This document shows positions 10,279 through 19,623 of a stretch of DNA of 64,000 nucleotides, piece by piece. Positions within the stretch are counted from its first letter, which is position 1. Every line of letters starts with the position of its first letter. This stretch comes from Tritrichomonas foetus (lineage: Eukaryota > Parabasalia > Tritrichomonadida > Tritrichomonadidae). The stretch spans positions 1 through 64,000 of the forward strand of contig MLAK01000749.1 in the NCBI GenBank assembly GCA_001839685.1, given 5' to 3'. Below the pieces are notes generated by a model, which saw only the letters and a program-made list of their open reading frames with translations, was not told the DNA's origin and ran no database searches. The translations under genes were made by a program, and so were the position numbers.

Positions 10279-10914
10279 TTAACATCCACAGCCAGCAGAT
10301 TGTTGCCGTTGTGCTGGTGAGTCGTCCTGGACGATATCCTTCAAAATTGTTTCCGCACGGTCTTTCCTTGTTTCTCCTTTTGCGATGATTAAGGAGGCAG
10401 CCATTGAATAGAGGTCGCTAATTCCTTGTCCGGTCTTCGCCGATGTTTTCTGGAGCTCCATTCCGTGCGAGTGTGCCCATGCTTCGATATCTGTGAGGTC
10501 AAGTTGCAATTCGTCAACAAGATCGATTTTATTTGCGCATAATATAAATATCATATCGGATTCGAGCTGCTCTTGGATTTCTTTGAAGAGGTTATCGAGT
10601 ATTTCGAGTGAATTTTCGTTCGTGACATCAAAGACAAAAATTAAGCCGCGGGCATTTCGCATATAAAGTGGGATGAGGGATTGAAACCTTTCTTGTCCAG
10701 CAGTATCCCAAATATTCAGCTGAACGTCTTGTGTTTTGCCTTGGAGGTTTTGAACTTGAACGGTGGCCTTTACGTAGGCTGCGCCGACTGTGGATGCGAC
10801 GGTTTGGTCGAATGTTCCGGAAAAGTATTTGTCAACGATTGATGTTTTGCCGACTCCGCTGTCACCAAGCATGACGACTTTATAATCAGAAGAGCGAGAA
10901 TGTGTTGCAGTCAC
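10279..10914 (-). CDS. Rab-family small GTPase (starts at GTG, no in-frame ATG)
   Basis: About 211 residues with all Ras-superfamily motifs: P-loop GDSGVGKTS, switch II WDTAGQERFQ, G4 NKID (CANKIDLVD) and G5 SAK (KTSAKTGQG). It ends CGC after AGC, a pattern for geranylgeranylation, so it should cycle on membranes in vesicle traffic. The effector segment (STVGAAYVKATVQV) resembles Rab5-group proteins, but the subfamily is not certain. Odd feature: the frame begins at GTG (GTG ACT GCA ACA) and back to the upstream stop there is no in-frame ATG. The first internal ATG lies inside beta strand 1, too late for a functional protein. A non-AUG start, an unseen intron or an A-to-G change would explain this. 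Confidence 0.85.
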   Translation of the reverse strand: MTATHSRSSDYKVVMLGDSGVGKTSIVDKYFSGTFDQTVASTVGAAYVKATVQVQNLQGKTQDVQLNIWDTAGQERFQSLIPLYMRNARGLIFVFDVTNENSLEILDNLFKEIQEQLESDMIFILCANKIDLVDELQLDLTDIEAWAHSHGMELQKTSAKTGQGISDLYSMAASLIIAKGETRKDRAETILKDIVQDDSPAQRQQSAGCGC

Positions 10915-11093
10915 TTTTGATCGACTTGAAAAGGATTTCGAATTTAATTGAAGGATTGAATGAGGTGTGTTAACAAACCCGGCCTTTTATTAATTGAAAT
11001 TTTCTGATAATTTGATCAGATATTAGCACAAAATACTAATTTCACCATATTTGAGAATGTTTGATTGATAATTTAGCCTTTGGATAACCTTTA
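10915..11093. promoter_or_regulatory. Shared divergent promoter region
   Basis: About 180 bases separate the Rab gene (minus) from the 582-aa gene (plus), so both promoters must lie here. The segment is AT-rich with no recognisable TATA-like consensus. It contains TTAACAAACC and, on the minus strand, GTTAACACACC, which resembles the trichomonad 3' intron motif ACTAACACACAG but lacks its AG. Confidence 0.4.
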
Positions 11094-12842
11094 ATGACAC
11101 AGAATGCTTCAAATAAGGGGAAAAAATTAACTAGCAGTGCATTAATAGAAGGAAATGAAGAGCAGAAAACAAGCAAACTCTCAGATCAAAGCATTATCAA
11201 TTATTTTAAAGATTTTAATTTTTCAGATACAGCAATTTGCTTTTTTGGTTTCACCAGCACAGAATTTCCTGAAAATGCTTCAAAAAATGGAGGAGACGTT
11301 TATTTTTATCCAAATCCACCACAAGATTGCGAAATTCTTCAATCTGTGTCTGAATACAATAAAAACTTAATAAAAACAATGAATGATCAAAATGTCAATG
11401 ATTATACAAATCAAAATAAAGAGGCAAACGATAACAATTCAACTATAAATCGGAAAATGTTAAAAATAATTTCTTTCACAAAAAAAGATAATAAAATAAG
11501 CATTACTTATCCGTCATATGGCTCAAAAAAGAAGAAAATAGCAAAATTTTATTTTATTTTCTTTTTTGTTTCAGAAACTCAAAACGATAATCAAGACCCT
11601 TTTACAAATAATATAAATGATATAATTGAAGCTATTCCAAGCGTACTTAATAATGAAGGCCATTTAATCATTATATCAATTGGTGATCAAAAATCAAATG
11701 AAAACCGAAATCAATCGAAAGGAGCAGAAGTCAATCAAATTCCACAAGAAAATGAATCTAATCCAATCAATCGATTTCCGAAAGAGATTTTCAGTTCATC
11801 TAAAATTTCATTAAAGTCGAAAGGCCGAATTATTTCTTTTATTTTCATGGAACTAAAAAAAGAAACTTATACAACAGTTTATCAACTTCCATGCAAAAGT
11901 GACGAAACCAATAAACTCTTTAAATTTCATCCTGATGAAACATCACGTTCTCGATATATTTCTGTAAGAGGACCGTTCATGTTTATTTATTCCGATTATT
12001 TGAATTATAAAGATCAGAAGCCACCTCTTGGCTGTTTATTTTTACCGCTTTATTCAATTAAATTTCAGAAAAAGAAAACACGTGTCTTGTTTAAACCGAA
12101 AAGTAAAATATTAGATATAGAATGTAAACTTAAATTGCAAAATGAAGTGGAGAAATATAAACAATGGAAAACGGTTGCTGATGATTTTAGACAAAATGCT
12201 ATCAAATTGACTTATCTTCAAGATATGTTTTTTGATGGACAACTCCTCATCTTGCCATTTTTCACAAAAAATGAAAAACTATCTACTTTAGTGAAAATTC
12301 AAATAACAAGAGAAGGAATATTCTTCTTTTCTGAAACTCCATTTTATCATGTTGTATATGCTGATTATTGGGGAAAACAGTCATTTGTATCTCCTTATAT
12401 TGAAAAGGAAATTAATAATTTGGAGTTAAAAATACCTGATAAATACAGAAATAAGATAGCCATCATTTACACTAATCAACTTGAACCAACAGATTCAGAT
12501 ATTTCTTCTGTACAAATTGATCAAACATCACAAAATTTACAAAATGACGGTCAAAAGAAGCAAGATATAACCAAAAAAGAGTTAATTTCAACATATTCTA
12601 ATAATACATATAACTGCACAGTTGTTATGTTTAAAGATCAAGAAACAATGATGAAATTTGTGATTACTGCCAATACTGCAATTTTAAATAAAATTACTCG
12701 AGATAAAACCGAAATGTTGCAAGAAAAATTGATGAAATTCAAAAACTCATTATCTAAAAAACAAAATAAGCAAAAAACAGAACAACAGTATAACTATAAA
12801 ATTGACAATACAGATCGTGAGTTGATGATATTTTTCCAATAA
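11094..12842 (+). CDS. Unknown 582-aa protein, possibly longin-type (CCZ1-like)
   Basis: Not firmly recognised. The N-terminus (about 35-85) has ICFFGFTSTEFPENASKNG followed by DVYFYPNPP, a pattern like the first longin domain of CCZ1/HPS-type Rab-GEF subunits. A second such beta-rich block (KIAKFYFIFFFVSETQND, then IIEAIPSVLN) lies at about 150-190. The rest alternates beta segments with Asn/Gln/Lys-rich spacers and has no membrane segment or signal peptide. The link to CCZ1 is a weak inference; a structure-based search would settle it. It is divergent from a Rab gene and shares its promoter interval, which fits but does not prove a trafficking role. Confidence 0.45.
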   Translation: MTQNASNKGKKLTSSALIEGNEEQKTSKLSDQSIINYFKDFNFSDTAICFFGFTSTEFPENASKNGGDVYFYPNPPQDCEILQSVSEYNKNLIKTMNDQNVNDYTNQNKEANDNNSTINRKMLKIISFTKKDNKISITYPSYGSKKKKIAKFYFIFFFVSETQNDNQDPFTNNINDIIEAIPSVLNNEGHLIIISIGDQKSNENRNQSKGAEVNQIPQENESNPINRFPKEIFSSSKISLKSKGRIISFIFMELKKETYTTVYQLPCKSDETNKLFKFHPDETSRSRYISVRGPFMFIYSDYLNYKDQKPPLGCLFLPLYSIKFQKKKTRVLFKPKSKILDIECKLKLQNEVEKYKQWKTVADDFRQNAIKLTYLQDMFFDGQLLILPFFTKNEKLSTLVKIQITREGIFFFSETPFYHVVYADYWGKQSFVSPYIEKEINNLELKIPDKYRNKIAIIYTNQLEPTDSDISSVQIDQTSQNLQNDGQKKQDITKKELISTYSNNTYNCTVVMFKDQETMMKFVITANTAILNKITRDKTEMLQEKLMKFKNSLSKKQNKQKTEQQYNYKIDNTDRELMIFFQ

Positions 12843-13310
12843 GTAAAAACAACACACCCATACACACACAACACCTCCAATAACAACACCTACAAAAACA
12901 ACAGTTTTAGCAAAAAAAACCATTTTTTGCTAAAACATAAAAATGTAATTCTAATGGATTGTTCTGACATAATTGGATATTGTTATTTTTTTTTATGAAG
13001 ATACTTCTTCGGGATTATTATCTTCTAATATTTAAAAATTTTCCTCTTCTTTTTTAAAAAAAAAAACGTTTCGTCTTTTGAAAGACAACTGTTGACCAAA
13101 AATGTTTGGAAAAAATTAATTACGATTAAATTTCAATATACCAAAGAAAATATTTTTTCTCTTGATAAAATTTATTCAAAAAGTTCCATTCATTCATTTC
13201 CTCACATAAATATTTGAATGAGAATACATTTAATTTTCTATTAAAAAGCTGCAATTACTTTGAAAAAAATTCGATTAAATATACAAAAAGTGAGTAGATT
13301 TACACAAAAA
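12843..13310. other. Intergenic with 3' hairpin
   Basis: Holds a CA-rich tail directly after the stop, then the inverted repeat at 12,904-12,936, then AT-rich DNA. No gene seen. The longest frame into the kelch gene starts at a TTG (13,260), not an ATG. Confidence 0.5.
12904..12936. terminator. 14-bp inverted repeat after the 582-aa gene
   Basis: Arms GTTTTAGCAAAAAA and TTTTTTGCTAAAAC pair perfectly over 14 bases around a five-base centre, about 60 bases after the stop codon. It may be a 3'-end element of the mRNA, though trichomonads are not known to need hairpin terminators; it is placed as a terminator only by position. Confidence 0.35.
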
Positions 13311-14669
13311 ATGGGTACGAGTGATAGCACTCCTACCCCTCCTTTTAATAACCCATACAAAGGGAATATTCGTTCACCAAAAGATCTACTCGACGATGAT
13401 GATGCGATCATAATTCAACGAAATTTTTCGTATGGATCACTTCCGGTCAGAAATTACAAAACCGCCCATGGGCGAGACATCGAATCGGATAACCCTCCAT
13501 CAATTCTCACGCCCTCTCAGCAACCACAACTCGAAGATTTTGTTATTGATACAAGCAAGAGATTGTACACAGCACCCTATTGGGCCAAATGGAGTGTTGT
13601 TCCACCTAATTCAATAAATCCAGAGGCAAGATATGGCCATTTTTATTGTAATGTTTCAGACAATGTTGATATTGGATCAAATGTAAATTCACCTCTGTCA
13701 TATGTCGGTTATGGCCAAAGTGATGATATCACATATCTTGCCACAGATCACATTTGGCAATTCGACTCCAATTTAAGAAAATGGACAAAACTTAAATTAA
13801 CTGGTCATACTATTTCAAAGAGGAGTGATTCCTGTTCAGTTATTGTTGGAAATTTGATTTACATATTTGGCGGGAAGTGTGAAAATAAATATTTTGCAGA
13901 TTTTCATACAATTAACATCAATACCAATGTTGTCACACTCATTCAAGCCACAGGACATGCGCCTCACCCAATGGCTGGTGCATTCATGGCATCATATGAT
14001 AACAAAATATTTATTTGGGGAGGATTTAATGGCAAAATCGTGAACAAATCATTATTTATTTATGATACTTTCACAAAAAGTTGGCACTCAAAAGTTCTTG
14101 ATATTGAAGGTCGCTATAATGCAGCAAGCACATATTATCAAAATTACATGTACATCTATGGACACGCCGATAGCAAGAAAGACGGATGTAAATTGGTCAT
14201 GATCGATCTGCAAGCACAAGAAGCCAATTATGTAACAACCACAGGAAAAGGACCAATTTCTGACCATATGTATGGAAGAATGACAAAAATAGGTCAATAT
14301 TTGTTTTATTTTGGTGGCAAAGCGAAAAACGCGTTTACGATGCTTTATGCGCTTGATCTGGAAAGAATGTGGTGGTTTTTAGTGCACATACGACCGGATA
14401 ATGACACAGTGACAGTAAATGATGGGCGAATCAATGAAAGCGGATTCTTCTTAATTCCTCGTTTTCATTCATTCGGTTGCTGCTTCAGTCGAGCGCGGAG
14501 AGAAATTATCGCCTTCCTTGGGTATCCAGTCTCGAAAATTCCATGCTTGTTTATTTTGGGTATTGGAACAGCACTTGGTGTGATTAATCTTAGGAATGAT
14601 ATGCTAGATGTTATGGCATATGAATTCGAAAATAACGAAGATGATTTGGAAATGGCAATTCCAACCTAA
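13311..14669 (+). CDS. Kelch-repeat protein
   Basis: 452 residues from the first ATG (MGTSDSTPTPP); the frame is open upstream to a TTG. After a disordered 75-residue head come kelch blades: RYGHFYCNV near 110, RSDSCSVIVGNLIYIFGGK near 175, HPMAGAFMASYDNKIFIWGG near 220, RYNAASTYYQNYMYIYG near 270, and GRMTKIGQYLFYFGG near 325. These hold the paired-Gly and aromatic pattern of a beta propeller. The C-terminal part (RFHSFGCCFSRARREIIAFLG) forms a further blade. No BTB or enzyme domain is attached. Probable scaffold for protein binding. The MG start is a possible N-myristoylation site. Confidence 0.75.
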   Translation: MGTSDSTPTPPFNNPYKGNIRSPKDLLDDDDAIIIQRNFSYGSLPVRNYKTAHGRDIESDNPPSILTPSQQPQLEDFVIDTSKRLYTAPYWAKWSVVPPNSINPEARYGHFYCNVSDNVDIGSNVNSPLSYVGYGQSDDITYLATDHIWQFDSNLRKWTKLKLTGHTISKRSDSCSVIVGNLIYIFGGKCENKYFADFHTININTNVVTLIQATGHAPHPMAGAFMASYDNKIFIWGGFNGKIVNKSLFIYDTFTKSWHSKVLDIEGRYNAASTYYQNYMYIYGHADSKKDGCKLVMIDLQAQEANYVTTTGKGPISDHMYGRMTKIGQYLFYFGGKAKNAFTMLYALDLERMWWFLVHIRPDNDTVTVNDGRINESGFFLIPRFHSFGCCFSRARREIIAFLGYPVSKIPCLFILGIGTALGVINLRNDMLDVMAYEFENNEDDLEMAIPT

Positions 14670-15417
14670 TGAAATATTTATTTGTAAAAATAACAAGGAT
14701 CTCTATATTTTATTGTTTTATTTATTATTCATATGAATTTGCCAATCACGAACCAAAATCATTATAACAATATATCATTTCTTGGAGTTTGTGAAATCGA
14801 TGGAATTGGTGATTTAAAGTGACTCATATCTTCTATCCCAAACACAAAATTTATTGATAACTTCCAAATATAAACGCTATTCGATAATTTCGAAAACCAA
14901 GAACAAGAATTTATTCAAAAAGTGAAACATTTTAATAAATTGAAATTTCTTTGGTCAATTTAGGACTTATTTCTCCATATTTTTATGTTTTATATGGATT
15001 TCTAATATATATTTTAAATATTCATAATAATATTGGACAAATTCACAGGTTTTATCCATTTATAATGAGACTTTACACTTCGAAGTGTAATCGGATTTTG
15101 AAAAATTGAGATAATCAATTTTCATAGTCAATAGAAAATTTGTGAAATATTGTGAATGTTAAAGGGGTTATTCAGTTATAATATTGAATTTCCACTTTGA
15201 AAATGTTTCTTTCATCAATTATTTCGCCATATGATATCGCAAATTGTATAGGTATGGTCAAATAAAAAAAAAATGTGTTCAATTTTTGTGAGTTTTTATT
15301 TTAAACGGGAAAAAAAAGGCCGAGAGTTTCCACAATTTGTGAATATTTGTAAAAAGTAAACATCTGAAATGATATAACTTTTTCATATGTTTATTGCATC
15401 ATTCTGAAAACACTTTA
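14670..15417. other. Intergenic with decayed coding traces
   Basis: Traces of a former protein (NNISFLGVCEIDGIGDLK, then stop) appear on the plus strand near 14,765-14,815, possibly from an LRR-type gene. The stretch also holds an 18-bp palindrome at 15,073. The last 60 bases before the PX gene are its presumed promoter; TCATT at 15,400 resembles the trichomonad initiator (TCA+1). Confidence 0.4.
15073..15090. repeat. 18-bp perfect palindrome
   Basis: TTACACTTCGAAGTGTAA reads identically on both strands. It could bind a dimeric factor or form a tight hairpin; it lies about 330 bases ahead of the PX gene. Confidence 0.6.
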
Positions 15418-15855
15418 ATGTCGACAGAAGCTGCTGTTCCAATCACTTCCCTTGCTCCAAAGAAGCTTGCTCAACTCCAAGGCTCAACTGTTATTCCACG
15501 CATGTATCTCTTCATTGAGAATTTCGACCTTGATCCAACAATCAACGCAGTTGTCTATACAATCGAAATTGGTATCCAGAAAGGCCAAAATGTTCACGTC
15601 CACACTGTCCGCAAGAGGTACTCAGCCCTCCAGCAGTTCGATGAGATGATTCGCCCACTTTTCCGCGAATCCAGATTCCTTCAAGAATTCCCACCAAAGA
15701 AACTCTTCGGTAACAAAAACAAGGACTTTTTGGACCAGCGCGCTGACTCCCTCCAGAAATACCTCACAAACCTCGTCCGCGTCGCAGGAATTATTAATAC
15801 TCCAGCCTTCATCAGGTGCTTCGAAATCGACCCAGACCTCATCAATGAGGTGTAA
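15418..15855 (+). CDS. Single-domain PX (phox homology) protein
   Basis: 145 residues from ATG (MSTEAAVPITSL); an upstream TTG extends the frame but is not a likely start. Residues about 30-140 form one PX domain: YTIEIGIQKGQ, the VRKRYSALQQFDEM motif with the RRY-type basic/Tyr patch that binds PI3P, and FPPKKLFGNKNKDFLDQRADSLQKYL with the PxxK loop and the Arg-containing helix. PX proteins recruit to endosomal membranes. There is no BAR or SH3 partner domain, like small sorting nexins such as SNX3 and SNX12. Codon use is noticeably more GC-rich than the neighbours, suggesting high expression. The stop overlaps TAAA, a trichomonad-type polyadenylation signal. Confidence 0.85.
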   Translation: MSTEAAVPITSLAPKKLAQLQGSTVIPRMYLFIENFDLDPTINAVVYTIEIGIQKGQNVHVHTVRKRYSALQQFDEMIRPLFRESRFLQEFPPKKLFGNKNKDFLDQRADSLQKYLTNLVRVAGIINTPAFIRCFEIDPDLINEV

Positions 15856-15936
15856 AAAGAAAATAAAGATTATTTATTTTTATAAAAAAAGAAAATTCAG
15901 GCAATTGATATTATTTGATTTTTTTAAGAAAAGATT

Positions 15937-15984
<48 letters not shown>

Positions 15985-16491
15985 ATTGAATGGATTATTT
16001 CGTTGCTTTTTAATTTTTATCACAATGAAACTAATTCTTTTATTCATTCTTAGAATATTTCACTGTTAAAGAAAATGATTAAACAACAACATTTCTTCTC
16101 ATTAATTAAATAACTAAATTTTGATTATTCATCTCTGTGTGAATGTTTCGGAACCATAGATTCACGTTTTGATAGCAATACAAGTTTGCGTTCATTCTTT
16201 CTAAATTTTGGAAGGCTTTTAGTTGTAACAGAGTTGTATAATGTATGCAAGATTATACGATTTAATTCAAGATTAAAATCTTTCGAATGAAATTGTGTTG
16301 GAGATGCACTTTATTCTTGAAACAAGTTCAAGAAGATCTATATGATCAATCAATACTAATAAATTATTTATTTTTAATGAAATGTATAGAAATATCAATT
16401 TTTCGTTCTTTTATTCATTTTAAAAAATAAATATCAACTGTTTTCTTTTTCGTTGTTTCTTTCTTTCTTTGAAAAGAAATAAATTTCTTTT
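15856..16491. other. Intergenic with a poly-T tract
   Basis: No gene. A T-homopolymer of nearly 40 bases lies at about 15,941-15,979; frames crossing it are artefacts. The remainder is AT-rich 3' flank of two convergent genes. Confidence 0.6.
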
Positions 16492-18018
16492 TTATCCTGT
16501 TGATTCATAAGTTGATTCATAAGTTGATTCTGTTGCATATGATTCACCTTCAGTTGAAGCAACTTCTTCTCTTTCTTCTTCTTCAGTTTCACCTTTTTCT
16601 TCTTCTTCTGCAGGTGGTGGTTCTGGTTTGGTTTCTTCTTCTTCTGGCTCAGGCTCTTCAGTGATTGGTTCTGGTTCTGGTGGTGGATTTAAGAACTCCA
16701 CACGCTTCAAGTTTTTATGACAAATTGGACATTCTTTCATAATTTCTTTATGATTTATATAACAATTATCACAAAGTTGAACATGAGGGCAAGGCCTAAA
16801 CCCAAGAACAGGAACAGCAGCTTGACAAAATACGCATTTTCCTGGTGTTAAAAGTGGTGGTTCTTCTTCATAAACTGCTTCCTCTTCATCATTTTCCATA
16901 ACTTCATCAGGATTAGCTTCACCATCGGCATTTTCATTATTGTCACCGTTTTCACTTCGAATGCTTTTTGTTGTGCTCTTTAGTGACCTTGACATGGTTT
17001 TGCTTGTACCAAATGATCGTGATTTCGTCATTAAATTATTAATAACATATTCAGTTAATTCTGAACGAAGTGGCTCAGGTGCAATTTCAAATGCTTTAAG
17101 TCCATCTTGGTTCAAAATTAAATGGTTTGCACGATTATTAATTAAATACTCAACAATTTCAGATCGATTGTTTTGTGATGCATAATGAAGTGGTGTATAA
17201 CCCTTCGAATCTTGGAAATCCAATTCAGCTCCATTATCTACTAAGAGCTCAACAACATCAAGTCGTCCATAAGAAGCAGCTAAATGTAAAGGTGTCACTT
17301 TATGAACACAAAATTCAAAAACACTCCAATTTGGTTGTGAAACATCTGCTCCTGCTTTTATAAGTTCGTCAGCAATTTCAACACAGCCTCTTTCTGCAGC
17401 TTCATGAAGTGGTGTACGTTATAGAATATTTAAAAAAAACGCCATAAAAATTACATGAAAAAATATCAGTACATGAGACTTTAACTGAAACTTTGTTTTC
17501 AAGAAGATATTGAATAGATTCTAAAGATTTTGCATCAACGGCATAGAAAAGTGGAGTTTTCTTATAAACAATAAAGAAAAAACATGATGAAAATAAAAAA
17601 CTGAAACAATATCAAGAAGATTAATATTTCCACCTTTTTCATGAAGAAACTTTAAAATTTCAATGTTACGAGAGCCGAAATGAATAGGTGCAATATAAAC
17701 GTCGAAAAAGAACTCCATCAAAAAGAAAAAGTTTACATTCGATTAAATATTAAAAAACACAATTAGAAAAAAAAAATTGAACGTCGAAATGATTTGGATC
17801 TGCGCCTGCATTGAGAACAATTTTGACTGCTTCAAATATTCCTGCTTCACATGCTTGACAAAGGAGTGGATGCGGTAAAATATAAAAAAATATTATTAAT
17901 TTGATCGAAAACTCCAAAAATCGAAAAGTAAAACTGTGTTTTTGTTTTCTATTTTGTCGATTGCTGCGCGCAAATCTTTCATATTATTGTTAGCGATGGC
18001 TGCCGATGCTGCTTTCAT
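16492..18018 (-). CDS. Ankyrin-repeat RING protein, coding sequence broken by intron-like inserts
   Basis: Coding blocks in order from the ATG at 18,018: MKAASAAIANNN; HPLLCQACEAGIFEAVKI; IAPIHFGSRNIEILKFL; KTPLFYAVDAKSLESIQYL; RTPLHEAAE; VTPLHLAASYGRLDVVELL; then an unbroken C-terminal part with two more ankyrin repeats. A C3HC4 RING follows (CVFCQAAV through CPHVQLCDNC to CPICHK), then a Glu/Pro-rich tail ending in STYEST repeats. Between blocks lie inserts of about 62, 88, 50, 55 and 24 nt, at 17,876-17,937, 17,695-17,782, 17,561-17,610, 17,419-17,473 and about 17,291-17,320, always just before the TPLH position. The protein resembles ankyrin-RING E3 ubiquitin ligases. If the inserts are not removed from RNA, the gene is a pseudogene; the intact 3' half argues against long decay. 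Confidence 0.7.
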
Positions 18019-18983
18019 CAAAAATACGTTAGTTTTGCTAAACGGTCGCTCATATTTTTTCTTCAAAAGAATAATTCATTCTTCTTTACATTTGTAACTA
18101 ATTTTGATATAAATAAAAATTAGTTGGTGAATATTGTTTATTGTCGATTTACTTTTGAGAAATTCAACTTTCTTTTTCCATTTCATAATTTCGTGGAAAT
18201 GGGTGACTTTGTTTGATGAAATCTGATCCCTGACCCATCTTGTGAAATTTCACTCATTCAGATAAATTGTGAAATGTTGGTTGATGTCTACATTTATGTG
18301 AGATGTTTTTGATAAGATGAGTTTTCATGATTTGATAACTATATTCTTCTGAAATCAATAATAACACAATCACCAACTGGAAATCTAAAACCAGATGATA
18401 GCACGCAGCCAACAAAGAAACCAGATAACAAAACATGAATAATTAACAGTCCTTTCAATGGTTGTGGTTAAAGTAGGTTTTAGATTTACAGTTGCTATTG
18501 ATTTCAGAAGAATGTATAGTTGAAATAAGTGTTATTGTAATAGTTATTGTTGTAATCATTACTATATGAAAGAAGAATCATAATTCTTCGTTATAATCTT
18601 CTTCTTAACACTGAATGGATTTGCTATCTAAATATACACAATATCCTATTATTTCTTGATATCATTAATATATATCAACGAAAAATGATTGACAAATATA
18701 AGGTGGAACATTGTTTTGGAAACACTTTGAATGAAAAATTGTTCTGTGAATTCACAAAGGTACTTGTATCTGAGAATTTTAAGATTTTCATTTAAAAAAA
18801 AGAATGAATTTTCACCGGGATTCAACAAAGAAATAAAAGAATATGAAACAACACTCATAATAAACAATCACAAAAAAAAGTTCAAATTTTTAAATGTGTT
18901 TAGATTGCTAAATAAATTTTATTAGTTAGCTTAATTTATAACTAATCCTACTAATAAAGAAAAGGTGAAAGTTAGTATATGGG
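18019..18983. other. Intergenic, no gene seen
   Basis: Promoter of the ankyrin-RING gene followed by AT-rich DNA without credible coding. Short frames on both strands show no protein-like composition. Confidence 0.5.
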
Positions 18984-19560
18984 AGGAAAATCTTCTCCAT
19001 CTTCTCGATCCTCTTCCACCTCAAAACCATTAAAATATTGATGATTCCAAAGATCTGAAGCACTCCGTCGATTTTTTGGATTTGTTCTTGTCACTTTAAC
19101 AATCATATCGAAAAAATTGAAATCAAGATTTTCTGATTCTGAAATTTCAGAAATATTAGGAAGAACTCCAGAATATTAATAATTTCATTTTCCCCTTTTT
19201 CAACATCCTCAAAAGGAAAAAGCTTTGTTGCAAGCCAAAACAATGAAATTCCTGTTGCAAAAATGTCACATTTTTGTGCATATTCGATTTGTTCAAGAAG
19301 ATTCTCTCTTGACATTAAACCTTCGGTTCCAACTGGACCATAAATTTCATTTCAATTAAATCAACGTTGTTTTTTGATGGAAAAAGTAAACATGATAAAC
19401 CCAAATCTGTAAGGATAGCCGATTAAAGATCATTTTTTTGAGCGAGAAGGAAATTCGCTGGTTTGATGTCGAGGTGATAGATTCCAATTTCATGTAAATC
19501 TCGAATGGTTTTGATGATTATGAATGAAACTGGACCCCCTAGGGGGTCATGCATCCTTAT
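18977..19560 (-). pseudogene. Truncated, frameshifted protein kinase
   Basis: Reading in three frames recovers the C-terminal half of a kinase: the catalytic loop IYHLDIKPANFLL, then an in-frame TAA, DLGLS in place of DFG-x-x, GPVGTEGLMSRENL around the activation segment, CDIFATGISLFWLATKLFPF (subdomain IX), and TRTNPKNRRSASDLWNHQYF (subdomain XI), ending DFPPIY. There is at least one internal stop and two frameshifts, and nothing upstream of the catalytic loop. It breaks at the GC palindrome at 19,533. The HLDIKPAN loop lacks the Arg of HRD but keeps the catalytic Asp. Not functional as it stands. Confidence 0.75.
19533..19548. repeat. GC-rich 16-bp palindrome at the kinase break
   Basis: GACCCCCTAGGGGGTC is a perfect palindrome. 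Its right half plus ATGC (TAGGGGGTCATGC) also occurs at 130-142. The kinase remnant stops here, so it may mark the edge of a mobile or recombined segment. Confidence 0.5.
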
Positions 19561-19623
19561 AGACCATAAAAAAGTGGAAAATGACAATAAGCGGCACATA
19601 TAAAAAATAATAAAAATATAAAT

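Noticed and set aside
10970..11094. Small 5' exon for the Rab gene (ATGGTGAAATTA then GTATTT)
   Set aside because: No 3' site gives the right frame; left as an open question.
15908..16069. Open frames of Phe/Lys runs across poly-T
   Set aside because: They result from a T homopolymer; no other coding evidence.
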